In this document: positions 6,533-14,313 of the stretch, piece after piece
Layout of the letters: each line of letters opens with the position of its first letter
How positions within the stretch are numbered: the stretch's first letter is position 1
DNA from: a virus
Length of the DNA: 64,000 nucleotides
Reading direction: 5' to 3' (one strand)
IMG/VR virus record: IMGVR_UViG_3300035670_010555
Span: 62,001 to 126,000 of that record
Notes under the pieces: model-generated
What the model saw: the letters and a program-made list of their open reading frames with translations, nothing else
Told to the model about the DNA's origin: nothing
Database searches by the model: none
Program-made: the position numbers and the translations under genes

Positions 6533-9079
6533 TTAGTTTGTTGGTGTAACTGTAGGAGTGATAGTTGGTGTTGGTGTCGGAATAACAGGTAAAATTAAAT
6601 CGACAGGACAAATACAACCAATTAAATTATAGGAAAAAACGTCAAACGCAACTACAATTTCTCCAGGTAATAAAACTGGAGATAAATCAAATTGGTGTTG
6701 ATGTTGTTCTACGTTTATAGTTTCTTCCCCATAGAAAACAGTTCCTAATGAACCGTAAGCCGCTCCCGAAATGATATAATCACAGTTAGCAATCGCTGGT
6801 GACGTAAAATCAGGAAGATTCCATAATACCAATTTGAATTTTGTGGACTCCGTCAGTTCTACCTGTAAATATTGTGTTGTGATAGGACACGTTGGTGTTT
6901 GTGTTGGTGTCCCAGTAGGTGTATTCGTCGGTGTTTCAGTCGGTGTAACTGTCGGAGTAACTGTTGAAGTTTCTGTAGTTGTCGGAGTCGGTGTTTCAGT
7001 CGGTGTAACTGTCGGAGTAACTGTTGAAGTTTCTGTAGTTGTCGGTGTCGGTGTTTCAGTCGGTGTAACTGTCGGAGTAACTGTTGAAGTTTCTGTAGTT
7101 GTCGGTGTCGGTGTTTCAGTCGGTGTAACTGTCGGAGTTTCTGTAGTTGTCGGTGTTGGTGTTACGGTTGGAGTAGGCGATGGTTCAATTAACTCATAAG
7201 TTAAATCATTGCTTGGAACAACAATAGTACAATTAGGACACTCAGGATTCAACAATGTATACTTGTCTTTCAAAATTCTAAAATTGTGTTTGACCTGCGA
7301 AGCGTTTAATGGTTCAACATACATTCTGAACGAGCTTATGTCACCAATCATACTACCACCGAAATATTCTTCTAACTTAATATGTGTGGTTAATCCTGAA
7401 TAAATTGTATTATCTAAATCATGAGTTGTTAAACATTCAGGGTCTTGCTGGTAAGTGATACCACTAATAGATTCAGGACACCCTCCTGAAAATGTCAAGT
7501 TATCTTTAAGACCTTGAGTTCCTCCACCTAACGAAATATTATATCCAACACCAATTTGTTTTTCTCTTTCAACATTCAACAATCTTGGGATAATTTCTTC
7601 AAAGTTTTCTGCAACCATGAACAATTTACCATTAACAAAAATTTTGAGAGTACCCAATCTGTATATTTGTTCCTCAGTCCAATTGTCGTTGAAAGTTACA
7701 ATTTCTGTTGTTGCAGGATCGTATGGTAATTCATGAGTTAGTGGAGGTTCAATCAAGCTAACACTATTGTTTGCTGGTGTTGCAGTATATATCGTGTCAA
7801 CAAGAAGTCCTAACCCACCCTTCTCATAAAGGTCACAAGTGTCGAGCCATTGATTTCTTTGGAATACGGCATCGATTTGAACCCAGTGTTCTACATTTAT
7901 ATACGGTGTATTTTTACACTCATCGAAAATACCTCTTGTTGAACACCATTCTGTAACTGAAGTTCCTGTTTGATATGTTAACCCTGTAAGACAAGTTCCA
8001 CTTGTTTCACAGCCACCAGTAATCCTATATGTTTTTATACAAACTCTCGGATTTCCTGTATCACCACTTAACCTTATTGATAATCCATTGGAAACGCCAT
8101 CATATAATGGATCTTTCTCAGGATATTGGGCATTTACCTCACATTCACAATTACATCCACATGAACAATTTTTTGATGTCCCCCCTGAAATCTGATAAAC
8201 TTGAAGACAAGTTGATGCGGTATTAGCAGAACTAGCACATCCACAAGTATGCATACAAGTTAAACCTGAAGTTACTCTTGTATATCCAGTATCTTGTTTT
8301 GGTTCTCCATCCGCATAATGGTAAAATTTGTTTTCAGCCCGAGAACCCATATAAAAGAATGTTCCTTTATTATCAGGGTATCGATTGTTAAGACCAACAC
8401 TTGTATCTCCCGTCCATCGGTATCTCAACATAAATTCTGCAGTCCAACCTAATGGTACTCTTTGTGGGAAAATCTGATAGTCGTATCCAGGTATTTTATA
8501 AAATCCTTGGAAAAATCCTCCATCTAATCTTGCAAAATATCCGACAGGACCTCCATCAGTCGCGTAATTCAAATCATAACTGTATGAATTATCGTTCCAT
8601 AATCTAGTTTGTGTTGTTGTAAACCCTGTAATAGGGTGGAGTTTCATTCTCCTATCGTATTTGTATCTACTATATTTGTCGGTGTTGTTTGTGTAAAGTC
8701 CTGTTGTTATTTGGATTGTCTCTCCTGACATTTTTTTAACCAAACCATTATCAATACCAGTTAAACCTACATCACACAAGTCGGTAACCTTTGGACAAAA
8801 GTTAGGATCTATGTCGTCAGGATTCCAATAATTTTCAGAAACAATTACATCATTATCAAAAGTACATACCCCTGATTGACATATCGTCGTACCTGTACTA
8901 TTGAAATCAAATTTGAATGGCATTCTATTTCCATCGTCCTCACCTATTAATAAAGGTGAAAAAATTACTTCTTGGTCATAGTCCTTCTCATCCGAAGCCA
9001 AACAGATATCGGTAATTTCATTGACAGGTTTAATCCCCCAACGTCTAAAATTGTACTGATTAATATTTTGATATGCCAT
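6533..9079 (-). CDS. Large LamG-like fiber or adhesin protein with Thr/Pro stalk
   Basis: 848 residues. The first 620 contain features of a LamG/concanavalin-like jelly roll: GWTAEFMLRYRW, a GTFFYMGSR strand, EHWVQIDAVF, LKIFVNGKLF and a closing GDISSFRMYVEPLNASQV with the usual 'fragment of a linear element' layout. A cysteine-dense insertion (CGCASS to CSCGCNCEC, roughly residues 275-312) interrupts it and may bind metal or be disulfide-linked. Residues about 630-730 are a Thr/Pro stalk built from near-identical 20-residue units, followed by a second small domain (about 731-838, starting CPITTQYLQ) and a short TPT tail. A carbohydrate-binding adhesin or fiber is inferred. A TATTTAT element sits 9 bases before the ATG. 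Confidence 0.65.
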   Translation of the reverse strand: MAYQNINQYNFRRWGIKPVNEITDICLASDEKDYDQEVIFSPLLIGEDDGNRMPFKFDFNSTGTTICQSGVCTFDNDVIVSENYWNPDDIDPNFCPKVTDLCDVGLTGIDNGLVKKMSGETIQITTGLYTNNTDKYSRYKYDRRMKLHPITGFTTTQTRLWNDNSYSYDLNYATDGGPVGYFARLDGGFFQGFYKIPGYDYQIFPQRVPLGWTAEFMLRYRWTGDTSVGLNNRYPDNKGTFFYMGSRAENKFYHYADGEPKQDTGYTRVTSGLTCMHTCGCASSANTASTCLQVYQISGGTSKNCSCGCNCECEVNAQYPEKDPLYDGVSNGLSIRLSGDTGNPRVCIKTYRITGGCETSGTCLTGLTYQTGTSVTEWCSTRGIFDECKNTPYINVEHWVQIDAVFQRNQWLDTCDLYEKGGLGLLVDTIYTATPANNSVSLIEPPLTHELPYDPATTEIVTFNDNWTEEQIYRLGTLKIFVNGKLFMVAENFEEIIPRLLNVEREKQIGVGYNISLGGGTQGLKDNLTFSGGCPESISGITYQQDPECLTTHDLDNTIYSGLTTHIKLEEYFGGSMIGDISSFRMYVEPLNASQVKHNFRILKDKYTLLNPECPNCTIVVPSNDLTYELIEPSPTPTVTPTPTTTETPTVTPTETPTPTTTETSTVTPTVTPTETPTPTTTETSTVTPTVTPTETPTPTTTETSTVTPTVTPTETPTNTPTGTPTQTPTCPITTQYLQVELTESTKFKLVLWNLPDFTSPAIANCDYIISGAAYGSLGTVFYGEETINVEQHQHQFDLSPVLLPGEIVVAFDVFSYNLIGCICPVDLILPVIPTPTPTITPTVTPTN
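6925..7140 (-). repeat. 60-bp tandem repeat in Thr/Pro stalk
   Basis: Successive 60-base units starting at about 6961, 7021 and 7081 are almost identical, differing at single positions (GGAGTC versus GGTGTC), with a partial copy at each end. They encode repeated 20-residue Thr/Pro/Glu/Val units. The exact 60-base register and high identity indicate recent expansion. Confidence 0.9.
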
Positions 9080-9088
9080 AAACTAATG

Positions 9089-9095
9089 ATAAATA
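9089..9095 (-). promoter_or_regulatory. TATTTAT element upstream of the 9079 start
   Basis: Reads TATTTAT on the minus strand, 9 bases from the ATG. The divergent plus-strand gene has its own copy at 9109-9116, so each gene of the divergent pair carries the motif in its own orientation. Confidence 0.45.
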
Positions 9096-9108
9096 CCTTA
9101 TGTCATAG

Positions 9109-9116
9109 TATTTATA
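9109..9116 (+). promoter_or_regulatory. TATTTATA element upstream of the 9132 start
   Basis: TATTTATA, 15 bases before the ATG of the plus-strand gene. On the minus strand the same bases read TATAAATA, the T4 late promoter word, so direction cannot be settled from this site alone. Confidence 0.45.
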
Positions 9117-9131
9117 GATAAAAACTGCGAT

Positions 9132-9953
9132 ATGATTCCTGTAGATACTGAATTTTTTTCATCACCCTATTATTTCTTAATGAGAGATAAAGGAAATAAA
9201 TATTCATTATATTTCTCAGTTGAGAATACTTTGACCGAAGCACGTAAAAAAGATGAGGTCGTTCACTTCTCTAAAGAAAAGGGTGAGAAGGTAAAAAAAC
9301 ACTTGAAAAAAATTGCAAAGGAAAAGAAGATAAAAGACACAAAAACTTTAAAGACCGATTTAGAGGAACTGGTAAACTCTGATGGTAATATGTCAAACTC
9401 TAAAATTCCGATTTTAGACCCAAGATTACACCCACGAAAAACTATGGACCAAACCGTAGCCGCGGCAAGTATTACTAACGACCCAATCTCACGTGGTTAT
9501 AGAACTTACTATGGTGAAAGTGAAGTAAAAGAAATCGATATGTCAGGTGCATTTGGTTACGAAGAAACTGAAGATATGGACGGCAAAGAAACCTACGAAT
9601 TTTTGGTTAAAGATATGGGTATGGAACCTGACGAGGCGAAGGAAAGAACAAAACAACAAGGAAAAGACCCATCGGGTAAAAAAGATAAAAAGTCAGAATA
9701 TTATGAAGACCCCAATTTTATAACAAGAGCAACTTTGTCGGAAATTCAAAAACAGAAAGCAATTAAGGTGGTTGAAGATATGTTGGCAAAAAAGAAAGAT
9801 TCTAATTCTGCTGACGTAGGAAAAAAAGATAAACCAAAGGATTTGGATAATTTATCACCAATATTGAAAAAAAATCTTAGCTCTTTAATGAAACAAGCAG
9901 AAAAACACGGGTTTTCAAAAAAAGATTTAATAAAAATAATTCAAGGTGAATAA
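9132..9953 (+). CDS. Hypothetical Lys-rich phage protein
   Basis: 273 residues, not recognised. The N-terminal 30 residues are hydrophobic and aromatic (FFSSPYYFLMRDKG). The middle and C-terminal parts are highly charged and Lys-rich with likely coiled segments, including a KPKDLDNLSPILKKNL helix near residue 237. A PILDPRLHPRKTMDQT stretch near 98-113 and RGYRTYYGESE near 125-135 look conserved in style. It opens the long plus-strand transcription unit and overlaps the next gene by 8 bases. It may be a virion-associated or assembly protein; there is no direct evidence. Confidence 0.6.
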   Translation: MIPVDTEFFSSPYYFLMRDKGNKYSLYFSVENTLTEARKKDEVVHFSKEKGEKVKKHLKKIAKEKKIKDTKTLKTDLEELVNSDGNMSNSKIPILDPRLHPRKTMDQTVAAASITNDPISRGYRTYYGESEVKEIDMSGAFGYEETEDMDGKETYEFLVKDMGMEPDEAKERTKQQGKDPSGKKDKKSEYYEDPNFITRATLSEIQKQKAIKVVEDMLAKKKDSNSADVGKKDKPKDLDNLSPILKKNLSSLMKQAEKHGFSKKDLIKIIQGE

Positions 9954-10422
9954 CGATTTATATAATTCAGCAAAAGGAGAAATTGAATTTCCATCAACTT
10001 TGAGGGACCATATGAAAAAATGTTTCCACATGGTTAAAGGTGCTGATGAGAATACAGAGGGGTTTAACCGTAACAAAGAATTACAGGATAAAAATTTTAT
10101 TGAATACAAACAACTAAAAAGAATAAAAAACTTTTTTGACAATTTTATAGGTAATCAAAAAGAACCTTCATTTATTTTAAATGGTGGTGTTGAGATGAAA
10201 AATTGGGTTAATAACGAGTTACGGAAGATGAGGGATTATACCAAAATGACCAAAACAAATAAAATGGACGCTGGAATGCAAAATCAGTTCATTAAACCTC
10301 ATGAGAAAAAAGACTTTACCAATGTTAGACCATCACAACAACATTCAGATACCTTCAACAAATATGACTCAGCGGTGACTGAAAGCCTTAAAAGAATAAA
10401 CGAAATAATGAAACAATTATAA
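9946..10422 (+). CDS. Hypothetical protein, GTG start
   Basis: 158 residues, no recognised domain. The best start is a GTG at 9946 that overlaps the previous stop (GTGAATAA), giving MNNDLYNSAKGEIEFPSTL. The protein is polar with an N-terminal IEFPSTLRDHMKKCF segment and a C-terminal helix (AVTESLKRINEIMKQL). Tight overlap on both sides suggests coupling with its neighbours and a shared function in particle assembly, which is inference. Confidence 0.55.
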   Translation: MNNDLYNSAKGEIEFPSTLRDHMKKCFHMVKGADENTEGFNRNKELQDKNFIEYKQLKRIKNFFDNFIGNQKEPSFILNGGVEMKNWVNNELRKMRDYTKMTKTNKMDAGMQNQFIKPHEKKDFTNVRPSQQHSDTFNKYDSAVTESLKRINEIMKQL

Positions 10423-10424
10423 TT

Positions 10425-10718
10425 ATGGGAAACGAACTCGCAATCGATTTATCTCAAGATATTCCAAATGCATTGACAGCAATTGGTGATGTAGAAAGAG
10501 CAAAACTGATACCTAAAAATGATTTTAACGCAGTTGGCAACGAATACTCTGTTGTTAACAGAGACGCAGTTGCTGATGGTGATTCTATGGGTAGAGGTAC
10601 AGGAGCATTTTTGGACGTTTATAATGTCAACGCAGGAACCATTACTGACGTTGTTGAACGAAAAAATGAAATAAAAATTAACAAATTTAATTCATCAAAG
10701 ACTTATCCTAACTTTTAA
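10425..10718 (+). CDS. Hypothetical 97-residue protein
   Basis: Begins MGNELAIDLSQDIPNALTAIG and contains an N-D-F-N-A-V-G-N-E-Y stretch and a glycine-rich G-R-G-T-G-A-F-L segment around residues 52-66. No cysteine and no membrane segment. It starts 2 bases after the previous stop and its own stop overlaps the next ATG (TAATG). Not recognised; the position suggests a small structural or assembly factor. Confidence 0.5.
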   Translation: MGNELAIDLSQDIPNALTAIGDVERAKLIPKNDFNAVGNEYSVVNRDAVADGDSMGRGTGAFLDVYNVNAGTITDVVERKNEIKINKFNSSKTYPNF

Positions 10719-11098
10719 TGAAATTACAAGAGACGCTCAAAGGTTTAATTTGTGAAATCGCATCTGTTGATAGTGTTGTTAACGCTATTAAAAACAAACA
10801 GAAGGTGGTTATCTATTATGATGGTGATGAGCCGGGTGGTAGAGGATTAAGAGAAATTGAACCTGTGTGTTTAGGCACAAGTAAAGCGGGAAACAAAGTA
10901 TTACGAGCGTGGGATGAAGAAGGAGCGTCCCACACAGCCTACAAAGGAGAACAACCTTTACCAGGATGGAGACTTTTTAGATTAGATAAAATTCTGTCCT
11001 TAAAACCAACTGGAGAAAATTTTACAGAAATGAGGCCAAATTTCAATCCAAATGGTGACAAAAGTATGACTTCGATTATTATTATAGCAAAATTCTAA
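10718..11098 (+). CDS. WYL-like domain protein
   Basis: 126 residues. After a short amphipathic N-terminus (MKLQETLKGLICEIA) the pattern resembles a stand-alone WYL-type beta barrel: VVNAIKNKQKVVIYY, then RGLREIEPVCLG, KVLRAWDEEG, GWRLFRLDKILSL and a GENF ending. WYL domains bind nucleic acid or nucleotides and often regulate transcription or defence systems. No helix-turn-helix is attached here, so if the fold is right it may act as a ligand sensor or an inhibitor of host WYL proteins; that is inference. The ATG overlaps the previous stop. Confidence 0.5.
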   Translation: MKLQETLKGLICEIASVDSVVNAIKNKQKVVIYYDGDEPGGRGLREIEPVCLGTSKAGNKVLRAWDEEGASHTAYKGEQPLPGWRLFRLDKILSLKPTGENFTEMRPNFNPNGDKSMTSIIIIAKF

Positions 11099-11100
11099 TT

Positions 11101-11724
11101 ATGGACCAATTAATGCAAAAACTTATGATATCTAAAGCCATTATGGATAAGACTGATGGTATCAAAAGAACTGATAGTAGAGAGATGAATTCTCCATCAA
11201 ATATGGTGGAAACATTTAATATGCCACAAGCAAAATACAATATACCTCAAGAATTCTTACAGGAACAACCACAGATACAACAAATGAATCAGCCTTATTT
11301 GTCATCATTACCTGTAGAAAATACAAAACCTGTTGGTGTCCCAACCATAGATGCAATTAAGAACTCAAGACTACCTGACGAGATTAAGAAACTAATGATG
11401 GAACACCCTATCTCACAACCACAACAATCAGTTGCAACTTTATCAAATGATTTAGTTGAAAGAGCGTCAAGATTGATGAAAGAAAACCCAAGTGGATATG
11501 TTCCAGAATCTGCAAAGCCGAAACAACAAACTCAGACATCACAACCAACAGGAAATATCGACTACAAAGTTTTACAAAAAATGATTAATGAAGCAGTTAA
11601 TAATGCGTTAAAAGAGAATGGATTGTTAATGGAATCATCAGAAAAAACTAACGAACTTTTTAGTTTCAAAGTTGGTAAACATATATTTGAAGGTAAGGTA
11701 ACCAAGATTAAAAAGTTATCCTAA
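11101..11724 (+). CDS. Hypothetical Gln/Pro-rich protein
   Basis: 207 residues, no family recognised. The central region is low in structure and rich in Gln, Pro, Ser and Asn (for example QEQPQIQQMNQPYL). The C-terminus forms a likely helix (KVLQKMINEAVNNALKE, residues about 158-174) followed by a small beta segment (FSFKVGKHIFEGKVTKIKKL). This looks like a flexible virion or assembly protein with a terminal binding domain. It is the last gene before the glycan operon. Confidence 0.5.
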   Translation: MDQLMQKLMISKAIMDKTDGIKRTDSREMNSPSNMVETFNMPQAKYNIPQEFLQEQPQIQQMNQPYLSSLPVENTKPVGVPTIDAIKNSRLPDEIKKLMMEHPISQPQQSVATLSNDLVERASRLMKENPSGYVPESAKPKQQTQTSQPTGNIDYKVLQKMINEAVNNALKENGLLMESSEKTNELFSFKVGKHIFEGKVTKIKKLS

Positions 11725-11777
11725 CCACTTTTCTTATTTGACATAAAAACTTATACTTTCAGGTATATTCTAAATTT

Positions 11778-12998
11778 ATGTCAAAAATCAAAGTTTTAGT
11801 TGTTCCTTCTGACCGTTCAGGTGTTGGTAAATTCCGTTCGGTCGATCCACACATTTTTCTTCAAAATCAATATCCAGATGAGTTTCACGTAGACATTATT
11901 TATGAACCTCCATACGAGGATGTAAATTTTTGGACACAATACCAAATAGTAGCATATCACAGAAGTATTGGTCAAGATTTTGAAAAGGCAAATAGATTAA
12001 TTCAAATGTTAAACTCTTTAGGAGTTGTTACTGTTTGTGATATTGATGACTATTGGATGCCGGGTAAAGAACATCCAATTCACGATATTATTCGAGTTAA
12101 TAAAATTAATGAAAAGATTGTCGCTAATCTAAAAGTTTCTAAGTTTGTGACTACGACAACTGAAATATTTGCTGATGAAATTCGTAAGTACAATAAAAAC
12201 GTTATCGTTTTTCCAAATGCAATTAATCCTAATGAAGCTCAGTTCAAAGAAAAAACTGAAGAATCAGATAAGGTACGTGTTGGTTGGCTTGGTGGGTCTT
12301 CTCACTTACACGATATCCAACTTTTAGACTCAGGATTTTCCAAGATATTACCCCTCAAAGATAAGGTACAGTATGTATTGTGTGGATTCGACACTAGAGG
12401 AACTGTGACTGAAATCAACGCTCAAACAGGTGAACAAAATAAAAGAAATATTTTACCGGCAGAAACTGTATGGGCTCAATATGAAAAAATATTCACACAA
12501 AACTATAAGATAGTATCAGAAGGATATAAAAACCATCTTCTTAAATACAATCAAGAAGAATACCGTGGGGATAATGATGAATCATACCTTCGAGTTTGGA
12601 CAAAACCTGTAACAGGATATGCCAAAAACTATTCCAAGTTCGATGTATCTTTAGCTCCAATCAAAAACACAATGTTTAATAGAATGAAGTCTCAACTTAA
12701 AGTTATTGAAGCAGGGTTCTATAAAAAAGCAATTATAGCTTCTAATATTGGACCTTATACTATCGACCTAAAACATTGTATGGAAAATGGTAATTTTGTA
12801 GATGGAAATGCTATCTTGATTAATGAAGCTAGAAATCATGCCGATTGGGCAAAATTCATTGAAAAATTGGTGAAGAATCCAAATCTTGTCAAAGATATGG
12901 GTGAAAGGTTATATGAAACCGTTAAAGACAAGTATGACTTGAACAATGTAACTAATGATAGAAAACAATTTTATATCGATATCGCAAACAAATCATGA
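11778..12998 (+). CDS. GT4-like (GT-B fold) glycosyltransferase
   Basis: 406 residues. It opens with VLVVPSDRSGVGKFR, the glycine-containing acceptor loop of GT-B enzymes. Mid-protein it shows VRVGWLGGSSHLHDI, the start of the C-terminal Rossmann domain, and later KSQLKVIEAGFYKKAIIAS, the E-containing helix that binds the nucleotide sugar in GT4 enzymes. A CDIDDYW segment lies near residue 92. It leads the sugar operon, after a 53-base gap, and overlaps the next gene by 4 bases. Sugar specificity cannot be told. Confidence 0.75.
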   Translation: MSKIKVLVVPSDRSGVGKFRSVDPHIFLQNQYPDEFHVDIIYEPPYEDVNFWTQYQIVAYHRSIGQDFEKANRLIQMLNSLGVVTVCDIDDYWMPGKEHPIHDIIRVNKINEKIVANLKVSKFVTTTTEIFADEIRKYNKNVIVFPNAINPNEAQFKEKTEESDKVRVGWLGGSSHLHDIQLLDSGFSKILPLKDKVQYVLCGFDTRGTVTEINAQTGEQNKRNILPAETVWAQYEKIFTQNYKIVSEGYKNHLLKYNQEEYRGDNDESYLRVWTKPVTGYAKNYSKFDVSLAPIKNTMFNRMKSQLKVIEAGFYKKAIIASNIGPYTIDLKHCMENGNFVDGNAILINEARNHADWAKFIEKLVKNPNLVKDMGERLYETVKDKYDLNNVTNDRKQFYIDIANKS

Positions 12999-13696
12999 TT
13001 AACATTCCAATCACCAAACTTTTATTTATAGACATAGAAACTGTAGGAGTTCATCCTGATTTTGAAACATTAGAATCTGTGAATCCCGAGTTGTCTTTTC
13101 AATTCAAAAATTATTTTGATTGGTTTCAAAAAAGATTTCCTGAAGATGCAGATAAAGGTCATTCTCAGATGTTTGTCAATCGTTCGGCATTAGTACCCGA
13201 ATTTGCCAAAATCGCATGTGTAAGTGTTGCATTTGTTCTTGAAAGTGGTGAAGTCAAAGTACAATCATTTAGTAACAAAAATGAGAAAGATTTGTTACAA
13301 GATGTTCAAAAACTTTTACGTAGAGTCGGAGAGTTAGGATTTTTTCTTTGTGGTCACAATGTTAAAGGATTTGACATTCCTATGCTTGCAAAAAGAATGA
13401 TTATGAACGGTCTTCTACCACCAAAAATATTACCAGGTCATGACACTAAGCCATGGGAAATTAAGGCATTAGACACAAAAGAACTTTGGCAATATGGTGG
13501 TTATGGGTCTATCGCATCTCTTGAATTGATGTGTGTTTGTATGGGGGTAGAATCTTCCAAAAATATGGAAGTTACTGGAAATAAAGTACACGAGGCGTAT
13601 TGGGTAAATGACGATATTAAAGGTATTGTAGAATACTGTGAAAAAGACGTGTTAGTATTAATTGATGTTATAAAAAAAATTACAAATTTAGTATAA
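12995..13696 (+). CDS. DEDDy 3'-5' exonuclease (PolB-exonuclease-like)
   Basis: 233 residues. Exo I is DIET at 13-16 (D13, E15), Exo II is CGHNVKGFDIP at 119-129 (N122, D127) and Exo III is YCEKDVLV near 218-225, with Tyr and Asp in the DEDDy spacing. This matches the predicted 3'-5' exonuclease family related to DNA polymerase B (PF10108-like). It would trim single-stranded DNA 3' ends in replication or repair. It lies unexpectedly inside the glycosyltransferase operon next to dUTPase, with ATGA-type and TAATG overlaps to its neighbours, so expression is tied to them. Confidence 0.85.
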   Translation: MINIPITKLLFIDIETVGVHPDFETLESVNPELSFQFKNYFDWFQKRFPEDADKGHSQMFVNRSALVPEFAKIACVSVAFVLESGEVKVQSFSNKNEKDLLQDVQKLLRRVGELGFFLCGHNVKGFDIPMLAKRMIMNGLLPPKILPGHDTKPWEIKALDTKELWQYGGYGSIASLELMCVCMGVESSKNMEVTGNKVHEAYWVNDDIKGIVEYCEKDVLVLIDVIKKITNLV

Positions 13697-14313
13697 TGGA
13701 AAACTCAAACATAAATCTGAACCAAGATATTTGGAAACAAATACAAGAAACATTTGACCAAATAAAACAAGATGCGGGTGTTGAACCTGAAGAAGATTAC
13801 ATGAAAGAATTGGAAAGTCTTTTGGGAATGTCTGTTGATGAATTGAATGAAAGTCACATGACCATGATGAAGACTAGATCATTAGGAGTTGAGTTAGTTC
13901 ATGAAGATGCAAAAGTCCCATCTTATGCTTACCCATCAGATTCAGGGTTTGATTTACGTTCAACTGTGGAAATAATCATACCACCATTTGGTAGAGCTTT
14001 AATACCTACAGGTATTAAATTGTCAATTCCTGAAGAGTATGAAATTCAAATTCGACCCAAGAGTGGACTGGCATTAAATCAAGGGCTTACCGTATTAAAT
14101 ACTCCTGGAACCGTTGACTCGGGATATGTGGGAGAGATTAAAGTTATTGTCTTTAATACTAATAACGCATCCGTTACAGTGTCCAAAGGAATTAAAATTG
14201 CTCAAGCGGTTTTATCTCCAGTAATGTGTGGAAAATATGTTTCCATAGAACTAATGGATAAAGTTGGGAATAAAGATAGAATGGATAATGGATTTGGAAG
14301 CACTGGACTATGA
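13696..14313 (+). CDS. dut: dUTPase (dUTP diphosphatase)
   Basis: 205 residues, trimeric-type dUTPase. All five motifs are visible: 1 SDSGFDLRS (81-89), 2 PKSGLAL (121-127), 3 LNTPGTVDSGYVGEI (134-148, catalytic D141), 4 GIKIAQAVL (165-173) and 5 RMDNGFGSTG (195-204). It hydrolyses dUTP to dUMP, keeping uracil out of DNA and feeding dTMP synthesis. It carries an extra N-terminal segment of about 60 residues, predicted helical and acidic, which is longer than in typical bacterial enzymes of about 150 residues. The start overlaps the exonuclease stop (TAATG). Confidence 0.95.
   Translation: MENSNINLNQDIWKQIQETFDQIKQDAGVEPEEDYMKELESLLGMSVDELNESHMTMMKTRSLGVELVHEDAKVPSYAYPSDSGFDLRSTVEIIIPPFGRALIPTGIKLSIPEEYEIQIRPKSGLALNQGLTVLNTPGTVDSGYVGEIKVIVFNTNNASVTVSKGIKIAQAVLSPVMCGKYVSIELMDKVGNKDRMDNGFGSTGL

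Noticed and set aside
6925-7140. Possible CRISPR array from regular 60-bp repeats
   Set aside because: The units are contiguous, coding and have no variable spacers.
6834-7199. Plus-strand open frame with VGVSVGVTV repeats
   Set aside because: Same reason: complement of the Thr/Pro stalk in the large fiber gene.
9109-9116. T4-type late promoter TATAAATA for the minus-strand gene at 9079
   Set aside because: The word is present on the minus strand, but the minus gene has a nearer TATTTAT and most other genes show the opposite orientation, so I did not call it separately.
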